A DNA stretch of 41,601 nt from a virus, in the IMG/VR virus record IMGVR_UViG_3300010354_000193, positions 1 through 41,601 of that record; one strand, written 5' to 3'. The translations under genes were made by a program, and so were the position numbers. Positions 1 through 6,638 of the stretch are shown one piece after another (the first letter of the stretch is position 1; each line of letters opens with the position of its first letter). Below the pieces are notes generated by a model. That model did not search any database and was not told where the DNA came from. It was given only the letters and a program-made list of their open reading frames with translations.

Positions 1-1
1 A

Positions 2-151
2 GCTCACCACCTTTACGTGGCTAACTATAGGAATCCTATGCAAGCCCGTTATCGCTTCGAGCGGGAAGGCGCCGAGTTTATCCAAGCTCTACCCGGACCC
101 GCAGACGTGGCAGTCGGCACCCGCTTCTACTTCGAGTACAACTTCCGATAA
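2..151 (+). CDS. 3' end of an unidentified late gene (partial)
   Basis: An open frame enters from the left edge and stops with TAA at 149-151. The visible 49 residues are rich in Arg, Tyr and Phe (ending TRFYFEYNFR). The next gene starts four bases later, as is usual for genes in this operon, which supports this being a real gene end. The upstream part is outside the window. Nothing in the fragment identifies a family; its position beside wall hydrolases and virion genes suggests a structural or lysis-related protein, by inference only. Confidence 0.6.
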   Translation, partial: AHHLYVANYRNPMQARYRFEREGAEFIQALPGPADVAVGTRFYFEYNFR

Positions 152-155
152 AGCA

Positions 156-908
156 ATGTCTGCTGCACGTCAACGTTACGAAGAACTGCTTCAACGTCCT
201 CAGATTCGTTCTCTGCTTAATACAATTCGCTATGCAGAGGGGACTCCAGGAGACTCTGGTTACCGTACCATGTTTGGCGGTAGCAAATTCGATGTATCTA
301 AAGGATGGCAACATCCAGACAAAGTTATTAGAAGTGGGGGTTATGCTAGTGCAGCTGCTGGCGGCTATCAGTATTTACCTGGTACTTGGCAGAGCGCAGC
401 AAAAGCACTTGCTTTACCTGACTTCAGTCCTAAATCACAAGACCTCGGGGCTCTTTATCTAATTGATAGACGAGGCGCATTAGATCCATTCTTAAAAGGA
501 GAAAAATTTGGAACTATTATTAACAAGCTTGCTCCAGAGTGGGCTTCACTGCCAACATCTGGTGGAGGGAGCTACTACGGGCAGCCTTCTAAACCACTCG
601 GTGACCTGTACAAGTACTACGAACAACAGAAACAACAGCTGGCAGGACAAGGTGTACCTGGCCAACAGCAAGCACAAGCACAACAACCAGAACAAACCAT
701 TGCTCAACAGCAAGGACAACCTGGTGTTCCAACGATTAACATTACCATTAATCGCAGAGGTCAAGGACAGCAACAAACAGATCCTGTTGTAGCTTTCTTA
801 GATCAGTTTAGGAAGTCTCGTGAGGAACGAGGTGCAATTCCTACTCCTTTGGAGATGGCACAAAACCTGGTCAATATTCCAAAGGTTGACTACTTCAACT
901 TAGGTTGA
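156..908 (+). CDS. GH104-type (lambda R-like) peptidoglycan lytic transglycosylase with C-terminal module
   Basis: Residues about 15-155 resemble the lambda endolysin family: the catalytic Glu lies in YAEGTPG (E28), followed by YASAAAGGYQYLPGTWQ, then DFSPKSQD and RRGAL and EWASLP, all hallmarks of this fold. These enzymes cut the MurNAc-GlcNAc glycan strand. A Gln-rich linker (about 155-195) follows, then a C-terminal module of about 55 residues ending MAQNLVNIPKVDYFNLG. The next gene, a different enzyme, ends in a similar module, so the tail may be a virion-docking domain. No signal peptide or membrane segment is visible, which fits either a holin-dependent endolysin or a virion-associated lysin. 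At 250 residues it is longer than lambda R because of the added tail. Confidence 0.85.
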   Translation: MSAARQRYEELLQRPQIRSLLNTIRYAEGTPGDSGYRTMFGGSKFDVSKGWQHPDKVIRSGGYASAAAGGYQYLPGTWQSAAKALALPDFSPKSQDLGALYLIDRRGALDPFLKGEKFGTIINKLAPEWASLPTSGGGSYYGQPSKPLGDLYKYYEQQKQQLAGQGVPGQQQAQAQQPEQTIAQQQGQPGVPTINITINRRGQGQQQTDPVVAFLDQFRKSREERGAIPTPLEMAQNLVNIPKVDYFNLG

Positions 909-925
909 TCTTTTAATTTATAACA

Positions 926-1603
926 ATGGCTGGTATTTTTTCTGCAGGTTATGTTGCAAGGCCAGGGGAAGATATTTTTCCTACTACTGGTCCGCATCTT
1001 GATGTCCGTGTTAAAAAAGCCGGCCAGTATATTGACCCCACAACTTGGCGTAGTGGTCTACAAAACTTAGTGATTGGTGAAAGCAAAGTTCCTCTTTTTC
1101 AACAAACAAAAGATGGATTTAAACCTTCTTTCCCAATCACTTCTCCATTTGGAAATCGTGTTGCGCCAACAGCTGGTGCTTCTACTTTTCATCGTGGCGT
1201 AGACTTTGGAATTCCTGGCGGCACACCACTGTATTGGAGAGGTGCAGGTGCTTTTAAACCGGGCAAAGGTTTAGGCACCATTCAAACACCAGAAGGTTAT
1301 GAGATTGAATTGCTTCATACTAAAGGTGGTAAAGAAGTTGCACTTGGAACTGAATCAGGCATGATGCAGCCAGCTGTTCCTACAGTTCAAGCTGCAAATA
1401 CACAAGGTCAAATCCCTACTCAACAACCGATCAATCTAGTTATTGATCTTGTAGAGGATGAACCACAGCAAAAAATTACACCTGATCAGATGTTAAAGAA
1501 CTATATTGTTGAACGGTTTGGTGCACCTAAACGGACTACATTCTCGCCAATTCAAATGGCGCAACAGCTTTTGAATACTGCTCCTGTTGATTACTTCGCA
1601 TGA
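926..1603 (+). CDS. M23-like peptidase (LytM type), possibly weakened, with C-terminal module
   Basis: Residues about 68-145 read like an M23 zinc metallopeptidase: ITSPFGNRVAP, then FHRGVDFGIPGGTPL containing the HxxxD zinc motif (H89, D93). The second zinc element normally has an HxH; here I see only ELLHT (H131), so a ligand may be missing and activity is uncertain. M23 enzymes cut peptide cross-links in the wall. The last 55 residues (QPINLVIDL to MAQQLLNTAPVDYFA) parallel the C-terminus of the preceding GH104 protein. The stop overlaps the next start (ATGA), so the genes are translationally linked. Together they form a glycan-plus-peptide wall-degrading pair. Confidence 0.75.
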   Translation: MAGIFSAGYVARPGEDIFPTTGPHLDVRVKKAGQYIDPTTWRSGLQNLVIGESKVPLFQQTKDGFKPSFPITSPFGNRVAPTAGASTFHRGVDFGIPGGTPLYWRGAGAFKPGKGLGTIQTPEGYEIELLHTKGGKEVALGTESGMMQPAVPTVQAANTQGQIPTQQPINLVIDLVEDEPQQKITPDQMLKNYIVERFGAPKRTTFSPIQMAQQLLNTAPVDYFA

Positions 1604-1875
1604 GATTTGCTCAGGTCCCTGGTTACGATCCTTCTTACCCTGTGACATATAACAATATGTACCAGGATTACAGCATGACAACAGCAGGTCTTGCTGATCC
1701 TTTCCAACCACAGAAACAAGAAGTCAGTACACCTTGTTCTTATGTTGTTGGCTATAACGGATCAAATGATCCACGTTATCAGCTAAACAATCCTGCTTAC
1801 ATGCGTGAGGTAGATCGTTCTGCAGCTGATATGGTTCCCCCTGTTATTCTTAATAAAAGGCCTATCCAACGTTAG
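1600..1875 (+). CDS. small Tyr/Pro/Asn-rich late protein, unknown
   Basis: 91 residues starting at an ATG that overlaps the M23 stop by four bases and ending just before a DUF5872-type gene. The protein is rich in Tyr, Pro, Asn and Gln (VPGYDPSYPVTYNNMYQDY) with no predicted membrane segment or recognised domain. A single Cys is present. The context (late operon, tight overlap) makes it a real gene; a minor virion component is the most natural guess but nothing in the sequence proves it. Confidence 0.7.
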   Translation: MRFAQVPGYDPSYPVTYNNMYQDYSMTTAGLADPFQPQKQEVSTPCSYVVGYNGSNDPRYQLNNPAYMREVDRSAADMVPPVILNKRPIQR

Positions 1876-1880
1876 ATCGA

Positions 1881-2114
1881 ATGGCATATACCAAACCATC
1901 AATGCGGGAGCGCATTAAAGATCGGATCATGGCTGGCTCTAAAGGCGGTAAGCCTGGCCAGTGGAGCGCACGCAAAGCTCAGCTACTAGCGCAAGAATAT
2001 AAGAGCAAAGGTGGTGGCTACAAAGGAGGGCGGACAGAAAAACAGAAATCTCTTAAACGCTGGGGTGATCAAAAGTGGATGACAAAAGAACAATATGAAA
2101 AAGGTGGTGGTTAA
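1881..2114 (+). CDS. DUF5872-type N-terminal half (basic, GSKGGKPGQWSARKAQL motif)
   Basis: 77 residues, very basic. The block AGSKGGKPGQWSARKAQLLA followed by EYKSKGGGYKGGRTEKQKSLKRWGDQKW is the signature of the N-terminal half of the DUF5872 family, found in phages, cyanobacteria and large DNA viruses; function unknown. In the full-length form I recall, a second block (RYLPKKAW...GKQFVANT..AKKAR) follows in the same polypeptide. Here that block is a separate gene at 2532, with a Cys-rich gene between. The protein could bind nucleic acid, judged from charge only. Stop and next start overlap (TAATG). Confidence 0.8.
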   Translation: MAYTKPSMRERIKDRIMAGSKGGKPGQWSARKAQLLAQEYKSKGGGYKGGRTEKQKSLKRWGDQKWMTKEQYEKGGG

Positions 2115-2539
2115 TGGAAAAGGCAAAAGCAAAAGTACTGCTTGGTAAAACTGTTACAGCACTAGGTCAATCATGTCCTCGTGCAACAACTGATATTAAA
2201 GAAAATATCAAAAACAGGAATTGGACTATTGATAACTTTAATTACGGTCCGTTGAATCCAGATCGACCAGATCCAGGGTTTTGGGAAAAGAAAGCTGATA
2301 TGTGGAATAGTGATATTGATACTGTTAAATCTTCTCTCTGTGGTAACTGTGCAGCGTTTGATCAATCTGGTTTAGTACTAGACTGTATTATTGAAGGTAT
2401 CAATGAAAATAAAGGTGCAGATCCCTATGACGTTTTAGATCGTTCTAATTTGGGTTATTGCCAACTCTTTAAATTTAAATGTGCCGCAGCACGCACATGT
2501 GATGCTTGGCTGTATGGAGGACCAATCCTAGATGACTGA
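2114..2539 (+). CDS. Cys-rich protein with CGNCAAF and RTCDAW motifs, unknown
   Basis: 141 residues. Residues about 75-135 carry ordered Cys pairs: LCGNCAAF, LDC, GYCQLFKFKCAAARTCDAW. The spacing suggests a small metal-binding or Fe-S-binding fold. A similar C-terminal block (YC..F.FKC...RTCD.W..GGP) is, as I recall, seen at the ends of some phage head or capsid-processing proteins, but I cannot verify this here. The gene sits between the two halves of a split DUF5872 protein and overlaps both by one to eight bases. Metal binding is an inference from Cys spacing. Confidence 0.75.
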   Translation: MEKAKAKVLLGKTVTALGQSCPRATTDIKENIKNRNWTIDNFNYGPLNPDRPDPGFWEKKADMWNSDIDTVKSSLCGNCAAFDQSGLVLDCIIEGINENKGADPYDVLDRSNLGYCQLFKFKCAAARTCDAWLYGGPILDD

Positions 2540-2744
2540 CAAAGCAATTGAACCTGGTAAGAAAAGCACTGAACGTTACTTACCAAAAGCAGCCTGGGCA
2601 AAGCTCTCTCCAGAGCAGCGCAAGCAAACCGATCAAAAGAAACAACGTGAATCCCGTAGCGGCAAACAATTTGTAGCTAATACACCTGCTGCAAAAAAGG
2701 CACGCCGCTCTATTGAACTTGCTACACGGTACAAAACAAAATGA
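2532..2744 (+). CDS. DUF5872-type C-terminal half (RYLPKAAW...GKQFVANT)
   Basis: 70 residues, strongly basic. TERYLPKAAWAKLSPEQRKQ, then KKQRESRSGKQFVANTPAAKKARR matches the C-terminal block of the DUF5872 family, whose N-terminal block is the gene at 1881. The two together would make one ordinary full-length family member. The start overlaps the end of the Cys-rich gene (GATGACTGA), and the stop overlaps the next start (ATGA). Whether the halves reassociate is not known. Confidence 0.8.
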   Translation: MTDKAIEPGKKSTERYLPKAAWAKLSPEQRKQTDQKKQRESRSGKQFVANTPAAKKARRSIELATRYKTK

Positions 2745-2956
2745 TCAATCCATTTGGAGATGAAGAATTTGCAAACCCTCCCCGTGGCCGTGGTCTACGT
2801 GGTTTAAAAGGAGATTTTGAACCAGGATTGCGTCCATTGCCTGGTGATGAAGAACCTGGGATTTCGTCTGGACCTGGCGACTTCCGCTTTGCTGGCGATA
2901 AAATCAAAGGATTAAATCAACTTGATCCAACAATTTTTGCAAAGTTGTTTGCTTAA
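2741..2956 (+). CDS. small Gly/Pro-rich protein, unknown
   Basis: 71 residues, Gly, Pro, Arg and acidic rich (GLRGLKGDFEPGLRPLPGDEEPG), ending in a short helix-like tail (LDPTIFAKLFA). Probably disordered. It is the last of a set of five overlapping small genes before a non-coding leader and the first major beta-rich virion gene. No family recognised. Confidence 0.65.
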   Translation: MINPFGDEEFANPPRGRGLRGLKGDFEPGLRPLPGDEEPGISSGPGDFRFAGDKIKGLNQLDPTIFAKLFA

Positions 2957-2959
2957 CTG

Positions 2960-2986
2960 TTAAAATAAAAACATACGTTTTAAATA
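2960..2986 (+). promoter_or_regulatory. shared late leader element, copy 1 (TTAAAATAAAAA ... GTTTTAAATA)
   Basis: The 42-base gap before the gene at 2999 contains TTAAAATAAAAA (2960-2971) and GTTTTAAATA (2977-2986). Both strings recur exactly before the tail-fibre gene at 6639. The second string ends 12 bases before the start codon, just ahead of a GAGGAAG ribosome site. A phage-specific late promoter or a translation-enhancing leader would fit. TTTTAAATA resembles, but does not equal, the T4 late TATAAATA box. Confidence 0.45.
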
Positions 2987-2998
2987 CGAGGAAGATCT

Positions 2999-3769
2999 GT
3001 GGCATCGTCCAGCACCAATAAACTGCCGGCAATGATTGATCGGCCATTACTTAACAGTACGTTGGTAACTGTTGCTGCTGGCCAACACTTTGCTACGAGC
3101 CTGGTGCCAACAGCTGTAGGTAATGCAACAAATGTTATTGATATTGATAGCTCTTTAACAGACTCATCAATTAGTGGTGCCTATATTGATGAAATTTGGA
3201 TTCGTTATGCAAAAGAAGCTCCCCTCTTTGTAAACCCTACATCAGCAACATCGGGCACTTATTCTCAGACTGGCGTAGATGTTGTCATTACTGTAGCCAA
3301 TTCAAACGTTAAAGTTGGTCAACAAATCTACGTTAACTTTACAAGTGGTGCAGGTACTGACGAACTGCTTACTGTTACTGATGTAACTGCTAGCAATTTT
3401 ACTGCAACTGCAACAATTAGTGCAACAACTAGCGGCAACTGTGATGTTTACCTGCCAATTGATATTTGTTTTTATCTTGTAAGTGCTTCTACAATCACAA
3501 ACACCAATCAGTTTCTGCCATTATTTACAGCTAATATTGACAGTAATCCCTTAAATCAGTTTTATAGTTTAACTTTAAATGAGAAACTTCCGCTGATTAA
3601 CCATCCTGTTCCTCATGCTGGCTCTAACTTTACATCAGCCAATAATGAGGTGTCCCCTAAGAATCGTGGTTTAGTTCTTCAACGTGGACAAGCACTGTAT
3701 GCTGCAGCAGGTGGAACAACTTCTCTAACAACCGGTTTTTATATCAACGTTCAAGGTGGTTACTATTGA
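2999..3769 (+). CDS. beta-rich virion protein with one FCCH-like module
   Basis: 256 residues from a GTG start; GAGGAAG lies six bases upstream and an exact leader element is shared with the tail-fibre gene at 6639, arguing for this start. Residues about 86-155 (SGTYSQTGVDVVITV ... SGNCDVYL) are one copy of a beta module that occurs three times in the next protein; such phage modules often match the FCCH domain of ubiquitin-activating enzymes in profile searches. The rest is Ser/Thr/Asn-rich beta sequence typical of capsid, decoration or tail proteins. It is directly followed, three bases later, by the 790-residue gene, so the two are likely co-assembled. Exact role is unknown; major capsid or tube protein cannot be excluded. 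Confidence 0.75.
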   Translation: MASSSTNKLPAMIDRPLLNSTLVTVAAGQHFATSLVPTAVGNATNVIDIDSSLTDSSISGAYIDEIWIRYAKEAPLFVNPTSATSGTYSQTGVDVVITVANSNVKVGQQIYVNFTSGAGTDELLTVTDVTASNFTATATISATTSGNCDVYLPIDICFYLVSASTITNTNQFLPLFTANIDSNPLNQFYSLTLNEKLPLINHPVPHAGSNFTSANNEVSPKNRGLVLQRGQALYAAAGGTTSLTTGFYINVQGGYY

Positions 3770-3772
3770 TAA

Positions 3773-6145
3773 ATGCCAAGAAAAAACGGTAGTTTTGGAA
3801 ACCGCTTTGATAGCGGTTTTAATTCTTTTTCTGATCAAATAAAAAAAGAATCTAATAAGTACGATATAAATCCAAAGAAAAATCCGTTTGAGTTTGAACC
3901 TAAAGATCGACAACAAATTAGCCGTATTCGGTTTTATAACCATGACTCCATGTGGAACCGTTGGAGACGTGGTTATGAACTTTATACTTTAACTCAAACC
4001 TATCTTGGTAATAGCGCTAAGACACGCCATACCAGGGGTGATTTCAGAATGTACTGCGAGTTTCAGCAGTTTCCTGGCGTTGCTATTGGTGCCAGGATGT
4101 TTACTTTCCCAAGTACACACACTGAGATTGGTGAACAGATGGTGGGTGTTCGTGATGCAAATAGTATTAATCTTTATAACCACGGTTTACCGATTCTTTC
4201 TGTGCGTTATATGCAAGCAGAAAAGAATGGAACTTATTTGCAAAGTGGAACAACTATTACGATTACTTCTGTTGAACATGGCTATAACGTTGGAGATTCT
4301 ATTTATTTAAATGTAACAAGTGGTGCAGGTCTTGATGAAACATTAGTTGTTACATCAGTAACAACAAATACTTTTACTTGTACAACATCAACTTCACTTA
4401 GTACTAGTGGTAATATCATTCTTTCAAAAGTTACAACTTTTGCAGATCCACTCTGGGTGCAGCAACGAGTTCAGCTCAGTTCAATTCCAACTTCCCTTGG
4501 TTTAAACAGTGGTGAACGGCTTGTGGATCGTGTCGTTGAGCGCGATCCTGGCTTGGCCTCTACTTATACCAGAACAGGATCTGTGGTAACTGTAAGTTGT
4601 CCTAGTGATCATGGTCTTGCAACAAGCAATGAGGTATTTCTTTCTGTTGTATCTGGACCTGTTACTTCTGGTCTTTACCAGGTTACAGTTCTAAATAGTA
4701 CACAATTTACAATTACAACACTTACAAGTGGTGTTGCTTCTGGCAACTTAACTGTAACCAGAAGAATCCGAGGATTTGATTATAACGATTATGTAGGTTA
4801 TACCAATACAGGTGTTGATCTATCAACCAATGAAATTTTATTTCAGAGAACTGATAGTTACGGAACCCGTTTGTTTGATCCTATAACTAATTTACCTTCT
4901 AATACAAATCAAGGTATAGCAAAAACAATTGTACCTGCACATCGTGGGTTTCAGGTAGGTCGCTATTTGACAACTGAAATCCGTTATCAATGCACTTGTC
5001 AAGATTATCTAAAGCGAGAAACATTTAATTTTTACAAAGAGGAGCAGCGGCGTAGGTTTCCTAATACGTTAGCCGGATCTGTTCGACCTGGCTATCGAAT
5101 GGATCGTCAAGGTAATTTAATTCCAACCAGAGACGATGTGGGTGTGTACTCTGATTTTGGTTATATTGTTCTCAATAATTTTTATCAACTTCCAACCTAT
5201 GAAGATCTAGCAGAAGACTCTCGTCCTTTGCTTGCTTACTATCAGTTACGCTGGTGCAAACATATTTATGCGGCAATGTGGTCAATTGTCCATGATGAAG
5301 GTAATGAAGTATTTGATATCAATGCAACTTATGTTCAGTCAGGTCCTAATGTTACGATTACGACAGAAGAACCTCATAACTTTGGCTTAAATACCCGCGT
5401 TAACATTGAGTTTATTGGCGGTACAGCAGACTCTGGAGACTATATTGTTAGTCAGGTTATTGACGCTAATACGTTTGTTATTATCTATCCTATTAATCAA
5501 ACAAGTTCAGGTTATTGCAAAATTCATAATTTAAAACCGCATGAATATATTAATACTTGGTTGCTTGAACCTAATGATCCTCCGATTGGAGATACTGCAA
5601 AACTGTTTTTAAATAAACTAGAAAAAGAGAATGAACGTCTGCGTATTGCTGCAGAACGTTTACAAATGATGGGATATGGAATGCCTTGGACAGGTGCCAA
5701 GAGCATGAGTGGACCGCGAAATCAACCAAATCAAGGAGCTAATTATGATCCTAATTTAGTTACTGAAATGGTAACAGATAACATTAGGCGTAATCCTAAT
5801 TACAATCCAAACGATCCTAATAGTAATCGATTCAGTCTTACTGGAACACCGCTTAATGTGACTAACACAATGTTGACGGTTATGCAAAAGATGTTGAATA
5901 TTGATATGACCTTAATGCAAACTGCTAAGTTTGGTATGCTTGATCAACCCCTGGGCGACTACAGCTCTACATTTCGCTCAGGTGTCATTGATTGTGGTCC
6001 ATATATTAATGGCAATCCATCTGACTACAATCCAACTACAGGTGTTAGAACAACGGATGTTCTAGACTGCGGTACATACATTAACGGTGTACCAACAACA
6101 CGTCCTACTACTCGTGTTGATTGTGGCACTTACCTCAGTAATTAA
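3773..6145 (+). CDS. large virion protein with three FCCH-like modules and a split SWIM-like Cys/His motif
   Basis: 790 residues. Three beta modules of about 65-70 residues begin NGTYLQSGTTITIT (about 150), ASTYTRTGSVVTVS (about 260) and NATYVQSGPNVTIT (about 515), each containing a VTSVT/NTFT-type strand pair. Between modules two and three lies RYQCTCQDYLKRETF and, about 85 residues later, WCKHIYA: a CxC...CxH arrangement like a SWIM zinc finger with a long insertion. The C-terminal 100 residues carry a repeated peptide, VIDCGPYINGNP, VLDCGTYINGVP, RVDCGTYLSN. Placed between virion and fibre genes, it is probably a tail, baseplate or head-tail protein. The repeated Cys peptides could be assembly contacts. 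Family not recognised. Confidence 0.75.
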   Translation: MPRKNGSFGNRFDSGFNSFSDQIKKESNKYDINPKKNPFEFEPKDRQQISRIRFYNHDSMWNRWRRGYELYTLTQTYLGNSAKTRHTRGDFRMYCEFQQFPGVAIGARMFTFPSTHTEIGEQMVGVRDANSINLYNHGLPILSVRYMQAEKNGTYLQSGTTITITSVEHGYNVGDSIYLNVTSGAGLDETLVVTSVTTNTFTCTTSTSLSTSGNIILSKVTTFADPLWVQQRVQLSSIPTSLGLNSGERLVDRVVERDPGLASTYTRTGSVVTVSCPSDHGLATSNEVFLSVVSGPVTSGLYQVTVLNSTQFTITTLTSGVASGNLTVTRRIRGFDYNDYVGYTNTGVDLSTNEILFQRTDSYGTRLFDPITNLPSNTNQGIAKTIVPAHRGFQVGRYLTTEIRYQCTCQDYLKRETFNFYKEEQRRRFPNTLAGSVRPGYRMDRQGNLIPTRDDVGVYSDFGYIVLNNFYQLPTYEDLAEDSRPLLAYYQLRWCKHIYAAMWSIVHDEGNEVFDINATYVQSGPNVTITTEEPHNFGLNTRVNIEFIGGTADSGDYIVSQVIDANTFVIIYPINQTSSGYCKIHNLKPHEYINTWLLEPNDPPIGDTAKLFLNKLEKENERLRIAAERLQMMGYGMPWTGAKSMSGPRNQPNQGANYDPNLVTEMVTDNIRRNPNYNPNDPNSNRFSLTGTPLNVTNTMLTVMQKMLNIDMTLMQTAKFGMLDQPLGDYSSTFRSGVIDCGPYINGNPSDYNPTTGVRTTDVLDCGTYINGVPTTRPTTRVDCGTYLSN

Positions 6146-6147
6146 AA

Positions 6148-6570
6148 ATGTCAGTTCAGATTTTACGTTTAAATTCAAGTTTGCTTTATGACCGGATTTT
6201 TCCCAGTCGTTTAGCAGATGGAGAACTTGCAATCAACTTTAATGCTACAGAACCTGGACTCTATTTCAGGGATAATACAGGCACACCAAACCTAGTAAAA
6301 GTTGGTCCTATTCATGTTGGCAGTAGCGCTCCTAATGCTGTACCTACTGGTAATACTCTTCTTTCAAAAGGGGAAAGCTGGTTAGATACGACAAGTACTC
6401 AAGTATTTAAAATCTATGATGGTTCAAGTTGGCAAATTCCAAAAGCTGTTGCATCTACATCAACCAGCGGTTTTCCTGCAAGTGCAATTGATGGTCAGCT
6501 TCATTACGATAAATCTGTTCCGGCTCTTTACATTTATAATGGCACATCAGCTAGCTGGGTAGCAGTCTAA
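6148..6570 (+). CDS. short tail-fibre/adhesin-type protein
   Basis: 140 residues. The opening RIFPSRLADGELAINFNATEPGLYFRDNTG is the N-terminal motif often found at the base of phage fibres and tropism determinants, where it trimerises or docks to the baseplate. A second beta segment near the C-terminus (AIDGQLHYDKSVPALYIYNGTSWVAV-like) repeats the display pattern. It lies two bases after the large virion gene and before the long fibre, so it is probably part of the same adsorption structure. Confidence 0.75.
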   Translation: MSVQILRLNSSLLYDRIFPSRLADGELAINFNATEPGLYFRDNTGTPNLVKVGPIHVGSSAPNAVPTGNTLLSKGESWLDTTSTQVFKIYDGSSWQIPKAVASTSTSGFPASAIDGQLHYDKSVPALYIYNGTSASWVAV

Positions 6571-6586
6571 CTAAAACCTACCTGCC

Positions 6587-6625
6587 TTAAAATAAAAAGA
6601 AGAACAGCGACAAAAGTTTTAAATA
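6587..6625 (+). promoter_or_regulatory. shared late leader element, copy 2 (TTAAAATAAAAA ... GTTTTAAATA)
   Basis: TTAAAATAAAAA at 6587-6598 and GTTTTAAATA at 6616-6625 repeat exactly the strings before the gene at 2999, with a 17-base instead of a 5-base spacer. The second string ends 13 bases before the ATG, ahead of AAGGAAA. Preservation of the distance to the start, but not of the spacer, points to the downstream string as the important part. Confidence 0.45.
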
Positions 6626-6638
6626 GCAAGGAAAATCC

